Shown here piece after piece: positions 10,725-19,193 of a stretch of 58,109 bases of DNA. Source of the stretch: Gemmatimonadales bacterium (lineage in GTDB: Bacteria; Gemmatimonadota; Gemmatimonadetes; Gemmatimonadales; GWC2-71-9); NCBI GenBank assembly GCA_019637315.1, contig JAHBVU010000002.1:300001-358109 (forward strand). Direction: 5' to 3'. Both the position numbers and the translations under genes were made by a program. Position 1 is the first letter of the stretch, and each line of letters starts with the position of its first letter. Under the pieces are notes generated by a model. It was not told the DNA's origin. It saw nothing but the letters and a program-made list of their open reading frames with translations, and did no database searches.

Positions 10725-11653
10725 GGCTCGGCGACTCCATCGAGCGAAGTACCCGTCACGTCGACAAAGACCTGATCGAGGGTGGCCTCCTGGCTGTGGA
10801 TGCTGCGAATGTTGCCGGCGCGGAGGAGGGCCAGAAAGCCTGGATTGTCCGCCAAGCCGTCCAGTGGAAACTCTGTCTGCTCCTCGCGGTGGTCAGCCCC
10901 GTGCCTGACTCGCACCACACGACGACCGTAGCGCGCTTTGAGCACGGCGGGTGCATCCATCGCGACGAGGCGTCCGCCGATCAGAAACGAAACGCGATCG
11001 CAGAGCTCGTCGACGTCGTGCATGTTGTGCGTGGTCAGCACGACCGTCTTGCCGCGCGACCGCAACTCGGCAATCAGCCCCTTCACGATCCCCGCGTTGA
11101 CGGGATCGAGCCCCGCGGTCGGTTCGTCGAGATAGAGAATTTCCGGGTCGTGCTGAATGGCGCGCACGAAGTTGAGCCGCATCCGCATCCCTTTGCTGAA
11201 TGTCTCGACTCTGGCATGCGCGGCCCGTTCCAGTCCCACCCTCGCCATGAGTTCCATGGGGTCCTGGCACGCCTTGCGGTACATCGAGGCGAAGAAGCGG
11301 AGATTCTCGTACGCGGTGAACTTGAGGTAGTGATTGGGCAGCTCGAAACCAACGCCGATCGCTTCGAAGTACTCCTGCCCCCAGGACGGCAGCGACCGGC
11401 CGAGGACCGACACCTGCCCGCGATAATCGCGCAGCTGCCGGGTCAGCACCCTTTGCAGCGTGCTCTTGCCGGCGCCCGAGGGGCCCAGCAGTCCGACGAT
11501 CTCTCCACGGGCCACCGAGAGCCCGACCGAATCGACAGCGTCGCGGGGTGCGCCACGATAGCGAAAGCTGACGTCCTCGACCCGAATCGCATCAGATTCT
11601 GGCGGGGAGCTGAACGAATCGCGGCCTGCGTCCGGAGGGTCTTCCGCTCCCAT
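10721..11653 (-). CDS. ABC exporter ATP-binding protein
   Basis: This 310-residue nucleotide-binding subunit has Walker A GPSGAGKST, an ABC signature region reading ETFSKGMRMRLNFVRA, Walker B ILYLDEPTAGLDP and the switch histidine in LTTHNMHD. The domain starts at IRVEDVSFRYRG and is followed by a C-terminal DrrA-like tail. I place the start at the ATG at 11653; a longer frame runs through the tRNA-Arg gene and is not credible. The product should energise export by the two permeases that follow with overlapping frames. The overall pattern is close to the Rv2688c-type ATPase of mycobacterial quinolone exporters, an observation from memory only. Confidence 0.92.
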   Translation of the reverse strand: MGAEDPPDAGRDSFSSPPESDAIRVEDVSFRYRGAPRDAVDSVGLSVARGEIVGLLGPSGAGKSTLQRVLTRQLRDYRGQVSVLGRSLPSWGQEYFEAIGVGFELPNHYLKFTAYENLRFFASMYRKACQDPMELMARVGLERAAHARVETFSKGMRMRLNFVRAIQHDPEILYLDEPTAGLDPVNAGIVKGLIAELRSRGKTVVLTTHNMHDVDELCDRVSFLIGGRLVAMDAPAVLKARYGRRVVRVRHGADHREEQTEFPLDGLADNPGFLALLRAGNIRSIHSQEATLDQVFVDVTGTSLDGVAEP

Positions 11654-11729
11654 CGTTGCCCTGGGCTCTCTGGCGTGCGGGGGTCGAGTGCTCGACGTGC
11701 GGGGTTCGTAGCGATTGCAAATGGTGCAG

Positions 11730-11803
11730 CGCGCCCGGCAGGAGTCGAACCTGCGACCCACAGCTTAGAAGGCTGTTGCTCTATCCAACTGAGCTACGGG
11801 CGC
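11730..11803 (-). tRNA. tRNA-Arg (anticodon TCT)
   Basis: Read on the minus strand, a 74-nt cloverleaf is complete. The acceptor stem GCGCCCG pairs with CGGGCGC, the D-arm reads GCTCAGTTGGATAGAGC, the anticodon stem-loop is ACAGC-CTTCTAA-GCTGT with anticodon TCT, and the T-arm reads GCAGG-TTCGACT-CCTGC. No CCA is encoded. It reads AGA codons. It lies between lutC and the ABC exporter operon. Confidence 0.97.
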
Positions 11804-11839
11804 CCTGGGGTCGAAAGATAGACGGGTCCGGTAGACGGG

Positions 11840-12502
11840 TCAGGCCCCGCCCACGGGCAGACAGTGCACCCGCCCCGGGCCATGGACCCCCACCAGCAGC
11901 TGTCCCTCGATGTCGGCGGTGCGGCTGGGGCCGGTCACCAGTACGGCTGCGCTGGCCTGTCGACTGCCGAGCGCACTTGCGGCCTGCCGGATGAAGTCGC
12001 CCAAGGTGGCCACAACCCGCGCCGGATCGAGGACGGTCAGGTGCGCCGGGGCAATCACACTCGACAGCCGCCCCTGCCCCGGACTCGGAATCAGCGCAAA
12101 AGTACCCGACTCGGCAATCGCCGCGGTGGTTGCGGTAATCGAAAGCCCCAAGCGATCGGCGTGTTCAGGCCCCTCGAAGCCGCGCACCACCTCCACCCCA
12201 GCCGCCACCAGCGTATCCGCAACGCCGAGCCGATCGAGCAGTCCGTCGGGATCGCGCGCCACCCAGACGGCTCCCGCATACTGCCGAGCAATTGCGACCA
12301 GCTGCGCATCGACAGCGGCACGGTCGCCCGCCGGGTGCCACTGGCCGCCCAGCCCCTCGAACCGCTCGCGAAACTGCGCCAGCAGCGATGACCATGACCC
12401 GGGTGCTGCCACCGGCCAGGCCGGGTGCGGGTGATGGTGCGGTGGCGGCATGACTCGAAGGAGTGCCGCACGAACGTCGGCCAGAATCCGATCGCGGCTC
12501 AT
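11840..12502 (-). CDS. lutC: LutC/YkgG-type LUD domain protein
   Basis: The product is 220 residues from the ATG at 12502, which is preceded by a GAGGG ribosome binding site; longer frames would lie inside lutB. The LUD (YkgG) fold is recognisable from ITATTAAIAESGTFAL and the C-terminal VLVTGPSRTADIEGQLLVGVHGP with the conserved GPSxTADIE motif. LutC is the third subunit of the iron-sulfur L-lactate oxidising complex that converts L-lactate to pyruvate. The start overlaps the end of lutB by 4 bases, supporting coupled synthesis. The tRNA-Arg gene follows 36 bases downstream. Confidence 0.93.
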   Translation of the reverse strand: MSRDRILADVRAALLRVMPPPHHHPHPAWPVAAPGSWSSLLAQFRERFEGLGGQWHPAGDRAAVDAQLVAIARQYAGAVWVARDPDGLLDRLGVADTLVAAGVEVVRGFEGPEHADRLGLSITATTAAIAESGTFALIPSPGQGRLSSVIAPAHLTVLDPARVVATLGDFIRQAASALGSRQASAAVLVTGPSRTADIEGQLLVGVHGPGRVHCLPVGGA

Positions 12503-13896
12503 CGATCCCTCACCAGATCGCGAAGCGGACGGGCCGCCAGCTGTGGAACCGAGCGCCATCGCGCCCAGCCGGCAGCAGGTCCCGGCGCCAGCCACTGGCC
12601 TCCTCCGGCAGCACGCTGCAGCCAATACGCCATCCGGCCGGCCAGGCGAAACCGGACCGGCGAGGCCATGATCCAGGCCGCCAGCCGAAGCGGCCAGCGC
12701 CCGACGGTCCCGGGTTCGGGCGGCAGCGCAGCCGCTTCCTTCCGGAAGTGAAGTAGCATCCTCGGGATGTCGATCTTGATCGGGCAGGCGTCCCGACAGG
12801 CGCCGCAGAGCGACGACGCAAAGGGCAGTTCCTTGGCCGCCTCCACGCCGAGCAATCCGGGCGTGACGACAGCACCGATCGGTCCCTGGTAGACCCACCC
12901 GTAGGCGTGCCCGCCCGCGCGGCGATAGACCGGACAGACGCCAAGACAGGCTGCGCAGCGAATGCACAGCAGCGACTCCCGCGCCTCCGGATCTGCCAGC
13001 AAGCGTGAGCGGCCATTGTCCAGCAGCACGACGTGGAACTCTTCCGGACCGTCGGTCTCGCCGGGTCGGCGCATCCCATTCAGAATACTGACGTAACTCG
13101 ACAGGCGCTGACCGGTCGCACTCCTCGGCAGCACGCTGAGCAGCGGGTCCAGATCCGCGAAGCGCGGCACGATCTTGTCGATGCCGATCACGGCCACGTG
13201 CACCGACGGCAGTGAGGTCGACAGCCTAGCATTGCCCTCGTTCTCCACCACCACGATCGACCCCGTCTCGGCCACAGCAAAGTTGGCGCCGGTGATGCCC
13301 ATCGAGGCGGTCAGGAATCGCTTGCGCAAGGTTCGGCGGGCGATGGCGGTCAGTTCGCCAGGCTCGGTCGTCAGCGGCACGTCCAGCGTTCGGGCAAAGA
13401 GATCGCCGACTCGCTCCTTGGTCCAATGGATTGCCGGCGCCAGAAAGTGCGACGGCGTGTCGTGGGCCAGTTGGATGATGTACTCACCCAGATCGGTTTC
13501 GACCGGGGTGACACCCGCTGCTTCGAGTGCCTGATTGAGACCGATCTCTTCGGTCGCCATCGACTTGCTCTTGACCGCAATCGTGACGCCGCGACGCCGG
13601 GCGATGGCCGTGACGTGCTGGCACGCCTCCTCCGCCGTGCGGGCCCACCAGACCGTGCCGCCGTTGGCCTGGACGCTCGCTTCGAACTGGGTCAGGTAAC
13701 GATCGAGGTTGCTGATGGCTTCGAGGCGTGCCGCGCGGGCGCGAGCACGGAGCGATTCCCAATCGGGCCGCTCGGCCACCGCCGCAAGCCGGAGGTCGAC
13801 GAACCGGGAGGTGGTGCGATGCAATGCACCCTGAAGCTGGACCAGGTCGAGCGCGCGATCAGCCTGCTCATGGAACCGCTCGGCGGCAGGCTTCAT
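12499..13896 (-). CDS. lutB: LutB-type iron-sulfur lactate utilisation protein
   Basis: This 465-residue subunit has an N-terminal LUD domain (VAVKSKSMATEEIGLN-type motif and ANFAVAETGSIVVVENEGN) and a C-terminal ferredoxin-like segment. The first cluster motif is CIRCAACLGVCP with cysteines 311, 314, 317 and 321. The second is CGACRDACPIKI with cysteines 364, 367 and 371. A tail of about 85 residues follows. It should transfer electrons from lactate oxidation toward the quinone pool. It overlaps both lutA (13893-13896) and lutC (12499-12502) by 4 bases. Confidence 0.95.
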   Translation of the reverse strand: MKPAAERFHEQADRALDLVQLQGALHRTTSRFVDLRLAAVAERPDWESLRARARAARLEAISNLDRYLTQFEASVQANGGTVWWARTAEEACQHVTAIARRRGVTIAVKSKSMATEEIGLNQALEAAGVTPVETDLGEYIIQLAHDTPSHFLAPAIHWTKERVGDLFARTLDVPLTTEPGELTAIARRTLRKRFLTASMGITGANFAVAETGSIVVVENEGNARLSTSLPSVHVAVIGIDKIVPRFADLDPLLSVLPRSATGQRLSSYVSILNGMRRPGETDGPEEFHVVLLDNGRSRLLADPEARESLLCIRCAACLGVCPVYRRAGGHAYGWVYQGPIGAVVTPGLLGVEAAKELPFASSLCGACRDACPIKIDIPRMLLHFRKEAAALPPEPGTVGRWPLRLAAWIMASPVRFRLAGRMAYWLQRAAGGGQWLAPGPAAGWARWRSVPQLAARPLRDLVRDR

Positions 13897-14624
13897 GGCG
13901 CGCCCGGATCAGCGGCGAGCACCTGGGCGAGATGAAGCACTTCGACGTCCAGGCCGCGCCGATCGAGAATGCCCTTGATCTGGAGCAGGCAGGATGGATC
14001 GCAGGACACCACAGCCTCCGCCCCGGTGGCCGCGATGGCGTCGACTTTCGCGTTGCCCATGCTGGCCGAGATCCTGTCGAAGGACACCGAGAAGCTGCCG
14101 CCGAAACCGCAGCACGCCTGCCGATCGTCCAGCTCGACGAGCTCACATCCCTCCACCTTGCGGAGCAAGCGCCGAGGCTGATCTCGCACACCGAGTTCCC
14201 GGAGCGAGTGACACCCGTCGTGCATCGTGACGCGGGCGGCGCAGGCGGACGTGAGCTCTGCCGCTCGCGGCTGCTGACTGACGAACTCGCTGAATTCGAA
14301 CGTCTTGGCCGCCACGGATCGGGCGGCATCGTGACTCGGGTCTCCGGCGGGGAGCAGGTCGGCGTAGTGAACCCGGATCATGGCTGCGCATGATCCAGAC
14401 GGCACGACGACGGCGTCGAAATCATCGAGTATCTTTACGGTCGCGCGGGCGAGCTTGGCCGCTTCACCACGATGCCCCGCATTATAGAACGGCTGCCCGC
14501 AGCAGGTCTGGGCCGCGGGAAACTCGGCCGAGCACCCGATCCGGTCGAGCACGGTGAGCGCTGCCAGGCCAATGTCGGGCAGTACCTGATCGACCACACA
14601 GGTGGCAAAGAGCGCGATGCGCAT
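13893..14624 (-). CDS. lutA: LutA-type (Fe-S)-binding CCG-domain protein
   Basis: This 243-residue protein carries two cysteine-rich CCG domains. The first contains AQTCCGQPFYNAGH and the second MHDGCHSLRELG followed by ACCGFGGSFSV; these motifs bind iron-sulfur clusters in LutA, GlpC and HdrB relatives. The ATG at 14624 heads the lutABC operon, read divergently from the DUF218 gene at 14690. The 65-base gap between them must hold promoters for both directions, but I see no clear elements. No lactate permease or LutR-type regulator is adjacent. Confidence 0.95.
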   Translation of the reverse strand: MRIALFATCVVDQVLPDIGLAALTVLDRIGCSAEFPAAQTCCGQPFYNAGHRGEAAKLARATVKILDDFDAVVVPSGSCAAMIRVHYADLLPAGDPSHDAARSVAAKTFEFSEFVSQQPRAAELTSACAARVTMHDGCHSLRELGVRDQPRRLLRKVEGCELVELDDRQACCGFGGSFSVSFDRISASMGNAKVDAIAATGAEAVVSCDPSCLLQIKGILDRRGLDVEVLHLAQVLAADPGAP

Positions 14625-14689
14625 GGGACTTCCGATGAAGGCTGGCGAATAATGTTGCGGGACCCACAGAATCGCCAGGCGGTCCGACG

Positions 14690-15508
14690 ATGAACCCCAG
14701 GGTCAGACAGTCTGCAGCACAGGCAGGATTGGGCGCGGTTGCCACCGCAGGCTTACTCTATCCGCTGCACGCCATGGGGATCGACAGCCTGATCGGGATG
14801 ACGTTCCCGGCCTGGCATGCGGCATTATTTGCGGCGGGTATGTTGCTCGGGGGGATGGGTTTGGTGCGGTGGCTGGCCGGGACCGCCGGTCTTGCGCTCC
14901 TCCTGCTCCTCGTGGTCGAGCAGATCCCCGCGCCGTCCAGGTGGGCCCGCCAGTTTATTCGGGAGGATCCCCTGCCAGCCGCCCCGGTCGACGGTATCGT
15001 CGTGCTTTCGGCGTCGGTCAATACCGACGGCCTGATCAATCCGCCTGGCCTCGACCGATTGCGAGAAGGCATTCGACTTCATCAGCTGGGCGTCTCCAAT
15101 CGCCTCATCCTCTCGAGCATCCAATGGGACGACCGGCCCGATGTGCGGTCCGATTCAGACCAGCGCGCCATCGTGGCTGGCTCAGGAACCACGCCGGAGC
15201 TTCATATCGTGCCTGATGTCGGCTCGACACGTACCGAGGCGCTGCGCATTGCGGAACTCGCCAAGTCCCACGGCTGGACGTCCATCGTCCTGGTGACCTC
15301 ACCGACCCATACCCGACGCGCCTGCGCGTCCTTCGAGGCGGTCGGGTTTGCCGTCGTCTGTCGACCCAGTCCAGACCGCACCATCGCGTGGGGCCATTTG
15401 GGCGCCCCTGCCGACCGGTCGGCTGCGTTCGGGCTCTGGCTGTATGAACTGCTTGGTTGGTGGAAGTACCGCGCCGCAGGGTGGATTCGGCCCGAAGTTT
15501 CACGCTGA
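14690..15508 (+). CDS. DUF218 (YdcF/SanA/ElyC-like) membrane-anchored protein
   Basis: This 272-residue protein has two or three hydrophobic segments in the first 90 residues (GLGAVATAGLLYPLHAMG and LAGTAGLALLLLLVV). A DUF218 domain follows: VDGIVVLSASV at the start of the domain, GVSNRLILSS, VPDVGSTRTEALRIAELAKSHGW and VLVTSPTHTRRA. This Rossmann-like domain occurs in envelope proteins linked to cell-wall or polysaccharide maintenance. The domain should face the periplasm. An AGGCGG sequence lies just before the ATG. Substrate and reaction are unknown. Confidence 0.85.
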   Translation: MNPRVRQSAAQAGLGAVATAGLLYPLHAMGIDSLIGMTFPAWHAALFAAGMLLGGMGLVRWLAGTAGLALLLLLVVEQIPAPSRWARQFIREDPLPAAPVDGIVVLSASVNTDGLINPPGLDRLREGIRLHQLGVSNRLILSSIQWDDRPDVRSDSDQRAIVAGSGTTPELHIVPDVGSTRTEALRIAELAKSHGWTSIVLVTSPTHTRRACASFEAVGFAVVCRPSPDRTIAWGHLGAPADRSAAFGLWLYELLGWWKYRAAGWIRPEVSR

Positions 15509-15559
15509 TCGAAAGCTGTCATTCCTCGACGCCGGCTGGTCCGGCAAAGGAGTTGTTCG

Positions 15560-16654
15560 ATGAACAGTCGCACTGCGCGAACCGCACTCTGGATCGGTGG
15601 CATTGCGGTTCTGGCCGTGGGTGCCCTCTGGGCTGTCACGACACGCGCCGCCCAGCCCCAGGCCGTTCGGGTGCTGGTCTATCATGATATGGAGGGCTTG
15701 GCCGGCCAGGACGATCCACGCACCTACCGGTTCGTTCATCGGGACTACTACGCCCGAGGTCAGAAGATGCTGGTCGCCGACCTCAATGCCGTCATCGCCG
15801 GCCTCTTCGACGGCGGCGCAACGGTGGTTCACGTCGTCGACGCCCACGGCAGCGGCAATCCCGATCCCGATGTGCTGACGGCGGAGCTCGACCCCCGGGC
15901 CAAGCAGGTCTTTCGAGACGCTCCCTTCCATTCCTACGATGATGTCGTGGCCCCCAATCAGTACGACGCCGTGGTGGCCGTCGGGATGCATGCCAAGACG
16001 GGCAGCGGCGGGTTCGCGTCGCATACCTACACCATCGGGATCGAGCTGCGCCTCAACGGGCAATCGATCACCGAGTCCGAGCTGGTGGCGTACAGCTGGG
16101 GCCGCGTCGATGTACCCATGATCATGGTCACCGGTGACGACAAGCTGAAACAGGATCTCTCGACCATGCCCTGGCTCCAGTACGTCGTCACCAAAACCGC
16201 CACGGCCGCGGACTCGGCGATCCTCCGCCCCGTCGATGAAGTTCATGCGGAGATGCGGAGTGCTGCCAAGCAGGCGGTCGAGAATCGCGGCCAGGCCAAG
16301 GTCATGAAGCTGGAAGGCCCGATCACCGCGGCCCTGCATGCCGTACCCCCAGCCAGCTTGCGCGTGCTCGAGGGCGTTCCGGGAATCAACTACCGGGACA
16401 ACACGGTCGAGTTCGTGGCGCAGGATTTCAAGAGCGCCTATCGCGGCCTGGTGGCCCTGATTGGCGTGGCAACGCAATCGTTCTCCGGCCTGTACCGCGA
16501 AATGCACGCTGCTCGTCCCGAGGCCGAGGCCAGAGCGCTCTCGCTCGAGTTCTCGGACCGGCTGTTTCAGCGCTGGATGGACGTTGAATCCGGGCGCTGG
16601 CAGCCGCCGCCACCACCGCCCGCCGTGGCGCGCAAGTATCACGGCGCGAATTGA
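15560..16654 (+). CDS. M55 family metallopeptidase (D-aminopeptidase DppA-like), exported
   Basis: The 364-residue product starts with a signal or anchor segment (LWIGGIAVLAVGALWAV) and continues with an M55 domain. All five zinc-binding residues known from DppA can be matched: Asp43 and Glu45 in YHDMEGLAG, His96 in VVDAHGSGN, His144 in VAVGMHAKTG, and Glu172 in ITESELVAYSW. DppA-type enzymes cleave D-amino acid peptides, so a role in recycling or scavenging peptidoglycan-derived peptides outside the cytoplasm is plausible. Unlike cytoplasmic Bacillus DppA it has an N-terminal export signal. It follows the DUF218 gene after 51 bases. Confidence 0.92.
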   Translation: MNSRTARTALWIGGIAVLAVGALWAVTTRAAQPQAVRVLVYHDMEGLAGQDDPRTYRFVHRDYYARGQKMLVADLNAVIAGLFDGGATVVHVVDAHGSGNPDPDVLTAELDPRAKQVFRDAPFHSYDDVVAPNQYDAVVAVGMHAKTGSGGFASHTYTIGIELRLNGQSITESELVAYSWGRVDVPMIMVTGDDKLKQDLSTMPWLQYVVTKTATAADSAILRPVDEVHAEMRSAAKQAVENRGQAKVMKLEGPITAALHAVPPASLRVLEGVPGINYRDNTVEFVAQDFKSAYRGLVALIGVATQSFSGLYREMHAARPEAEARALSLEFSDRLFQRWMDVESGRWQPPPPPPAVARKYHGAN

Positions 16655-16832
16655 CGACTTCCGTCAGCGGGCGGTCGCCTTGGTCTTCAGACCGGGTTCA
16701 GCATTCCTTCATCCGGTGCCGCCCATCTTGGAGTGTGCCAGTCGCGGGTAAGCATCCGACTTGTAATGGTCGGCTGCCGATCCCGGGCGGAAGCCATTGA
16801 CAATCCGGCGCCCCTCGAACTTGGGAGTGACT

Positions 16833-17702
16833 ATGCGCATCGTGTGCGGAACGGACTTCTCAGCCCCGGGGCAGCAAGCTGCAACGGTGGCCGGCCTCCT
16901 CGCCCGTCAGACGGGAGGCGAGCTCCATCTGATTCATGGTCTCGGGCCCCGCCGACGCTGGGACTTTACTGCCGAACGGACCGAGCTCGAGAAAGAGGGC
17001 CGCCGACTTCAGGAGCAGGGTGTCGCTGTTACCGGCATCAATGCGGTGTGGGGCGACCCAAACGTTGTCATGATCGAGGAAGCCACCCGATGGGGTGCCG
17101 AGCTCATCGTGCTCGGCGCAACCGGGCAACGGCTGGCGGACTTGACGCTGCTCGGCAGCGTCGCCTCCAGGACAGCACGGGAATCGCCGGTACCCGTTCT
17201 GGTCGTTCGAGACGCTGCGCCGTTCGTCGCGTGGCTCGAGAAGAGCGCTCCCCTTCGAGTTCTCACCGGCTTCGAACGAGGGGAGAGTACCAATCATGCC
17301 CTTCGCTGGGCGGCGAGTCTCAGGCGTCTCGGCACCGTCAACCTGACTGTTGCGCAGCTGGTGACCCCGGGATTGGAGAATCGCCGAGCCGAGGCGTCGG
17401 GCCCCGGAACCGGCATCGAACTCCACCCCAGTACCCGCAGTCAGCTGCTGGAAGAGCTCCGTCTGGCTACGGCGCCGGCAATCGGCGACATCTCGGCCAC
17501 TCTGACCGTCAAGCCGGCGATCGGCCGCACCGACATACACCTGGTGCAGGAAGCCGAGGGCATGCACGCCGACCTGGTGGTGGTCGGCAGCCACCAGCGC
17601 AAGGGGTTTCAACGCTGGTGGCACGGTTCGGTGTCGAGTGGCGTGGTGCATGGGGCGCCGATGAGCGTCGCGGTGGTTCCCTACCGCCCGTCGGAGAGCT
17701 GA
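16833..17702 (+). CDS. tandem universal stress protein (two UspA domains)
   Basis: The ATG at 16833 has a GGGAGTGA ribosome binding site and gives 289 residues; an in-frame start 36 bases upstream adds residues with no family likeness. The first UspA domain (MRIVCGTDFSAPGQQA to PVLVVRD) has GATG followed by LLGSVAS. The second ends with a full nucleotide-binding pattern, VVVGSHQRKGF then HGSVSSGVVHG. Tandem USPs bind ATP or other adenine nucleotides and act in stress or redox adaptation. The next gene, a flavocytochrome, begins 4 bases later, so this protein is probably cotranscribed with the redox module that follows. Confidence 0.93.
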   Translation: MRIVCGTDFSAPGQQAATVAGLLARQTGGELHLIHGLGPRRRWDFTAERTELEKEGRRLQEQGVAVTGINAVWGDPNVVMIEEATRWGAELIVLGATGQRLADLTLLGSVASRTARESPVPVLVVRDAAPFVAWLEKSAPLRVLTGFERGESTNHALRWAASLRRLGTVNLTVAQLVTPGLENRRAEASGPGTGIELHPSTRSQLLEELRLATAPAIGDISATLTVKPAIGRTDIHLVQEAEGMHADLVVVGSHQRKGFQRWWHGSVSSGVVHGAPMSVAVVPYRPSES

Positions 17703-17706
17703 AGCG

Positions 17707-19053
17707 ATGCAGTCCCGTTGGCGGCGTGTGCGTGAAACGCCCGCTGCCACGGGTGTTCTCTGGATCGCTCTTTACGTTGCCCTGGTGGTGACACCGCTGC
17801 TCGTACTCTTCATCGACCCGACCTCGCCTGGGGGTGGCGTCGTCTGGGACGTGGGGATTGCACTGGGCTTCGGGGGCCTGGCAATGCTCGGCGTGCAGTT
17901 CTTTCTGACTGCCCGGTTCCGGCGCGCCACCGCCCCATATGGCATCGATCTCATCTACTACTTCCACCGGTACCTCGGCATCGTTGCCCTGATCGTTCTG
18001 GTAGCGCATCCGGCGCTGCTCTGGATATCGAACCCAGCTGTCGCGGCGCTCTTCAACCCAATGACGGCGCCGTGGCACATCACCGCCGGTACGCTTTCGC
18101 TCGCTGCGGTGGCTGGCCTGGCAGTGTCTTCCCTGCTGCGCCGGCAGCTCGGTCTCGAGTATGACCTCTGGCGGGTGGGACACACGATCCTCGCCATTGT
18201 CGCGGTCGGTCTGGCCCTATGGCATGTGCACGGCGTGGGTTACTACGTGGCAAGCCCCTGGGCGAGGGCGCTATGGCTGGTCATCGGGGCATCGCTGATT
18301 GCCGTAGTGGCGTGGATCCGCTTGGTCAGGCCGTGGTTGCTGCGGAGAAAGCCATACCGGGTCATCTCGGTCGTTCCGGAACGCGGTGACGCCTGGACGC
18401 TGGCCCTGGAGCCGGTCAATCACAACGGGGTGCGTTTCCAGCCGGGCCAGTTTGCCTGGCTCACGCTGAGACACAGTCCGTTTGCAATGAAAGAGCATCC
18501 GTTCTCGTTTTCGTCGAGCCCCGATCGCGACGGCCGACGAATCGAGTTTACGATCAAGGAGCTGGGGGACTTCAGTCGCACGATCAAGAGCGTTCTTCCC
18601 GGAGAGATCGGGTATGTCGATGGGCCCTATGGCGCCTTCACGATCGATCGTCACCCGGCAACGTACTACGTGTTCATCGCGGGAGGTATCGGGATCGCAC
18701 CGATCATGAGCATGCTGCGGGGGCTGGCAGATCGCGCCTACCCGCACCCCGTGCTATTGCTGTACGCCTACAGCAGGTGGGACCGGATGACGTTTCGGGA
18801 GTCACTCGACGAGCTGACGACTCGTCTGTCGCTCACCGTCGTACCAGTGCTCGACGAGCCACCCGAAGGATGGTCGGGCGAGCACGGCTGGATCACCCGG
18901 GAGATTCTGGAACGGCATCTGCCCCGCGACCGCGGTCAGCCGCACTACTTCATCTGCGGGCCGGAGGCGATGACCCAGGCGATGGAACGACTGCTGAAAT
19001 CGGTGGGCGTTCCACTCCGACGGATACATTCGGAGCTCTTTAACTTGGTCTGA
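17707..19053 (+). CDS. NOX/ferric-reductase-like transmembrane flavocytochrome b
   Basis: This 448-residue protein has a six-helix ferric-reductase-type membrane domain (residues about 15-210) and a cytoplasmic FAD/NAD(P)H module. Two histidine pairs are spaced as in NADPH oxidases: His87/His101 in one helix and His159/His173 in another, suited to hold two stacked hemes b. The FAD-binding motif is HPFSFSS (264-270), the nucleotide motifs are AGGIGIAP and ICGPEAM, and the chain ends ELFNLV with a near-terminal aromatic as in NOX enzymes. It should pass electrons from cytoplasmic NAD(P)H across the membrane. The acceptor could be oxygen, ferric iron or the c-type cytochrome encoded downstream. 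Domain calls are firm; the acceptor is inference. Confidence 0.9.
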   Translation: MQSRWRRVRETPAATGVLWIALYVALVVTPLLVLFIDPTSPGGGVVWDVGIALGFGGLAMLGVQFFLTARFRRATAPYGIDLIYYFHRYLGIVALIVLVAHPALLWISNPAVAALFNPMTAPWHITAGTLSLAAVAGLAVSSLLRRQLGLEYDLWRVGHTILAIVAVGLALWHVHGVGYYVASPWARALWLVIGASLIAVVAWIRLVRPWLLRRKPYRVISVVPERGDAWTLALEPVNHNGVRFQPGQFAWLTLRHSPFAMKEHPFSFSSSPDRDGRRIEFTIKELGDFSRTIKSVLPGEIGYVDGPYGAFTIDRHPATYYVFIAGGIGIAPIMSMLRGLADRAYPHPVLLLYAYSRWDRMTFRESLDELTTRLSLTVVPVLDEPPEGWSGEHGWITREILERHLPRDRGQPHYFICGPEAMTQAMERLLKSVGVPLRRIHSELFNLV

Positions 19054-19098
19054 GCTCCAAGCCGAGACGGCTAGGCCGGGATGCCGAGGGAGGTGGCC

Positions 19099-19191
19099 AT
19101 GCGTTGCACACTGGCGAAACTGCTGGCGGTCGGAACCGGACTTGTGGTCGTCTTGCTGGCGATACTCTTTGCCGCTCTGCAGAGGGGGTAA
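19099..19191 (+). CDS. 30-residue single-pass membrane peptide
   Basis: An ATG at 19099 directly follows a strong ribosome binding site (GGGAGGTGG at about 19088-19096). The frame encodes 30 residues: a short positive start (MRCTLAKLL), a continuous hydrophobic core of about 18 residues rich in Val, Leu and Ala, and a short ALQRG tail before TAA. This is the shape of a single transmembrane helix. It lies 45 bases after the flavocytochrome stop and 2 bases before the cytochrome c start. Small peptides of this type are often accessory subunits of membrane redox complexes. I know no named family; existence is supported by the signal, spacing and composition only. Confidence 0.7.
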   Translation: MRCTLAKLLAVGTGLVVVLLAILFAALQRG

Positions 19192-19193
19192 CT

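Noticed and set aside
16797-16802. TTGACA upstream of the USP gene as a -35 box
   Set aside because: The correct spacing downstream lacks an acceptable -10 sequence, so a promoter call is not supported.
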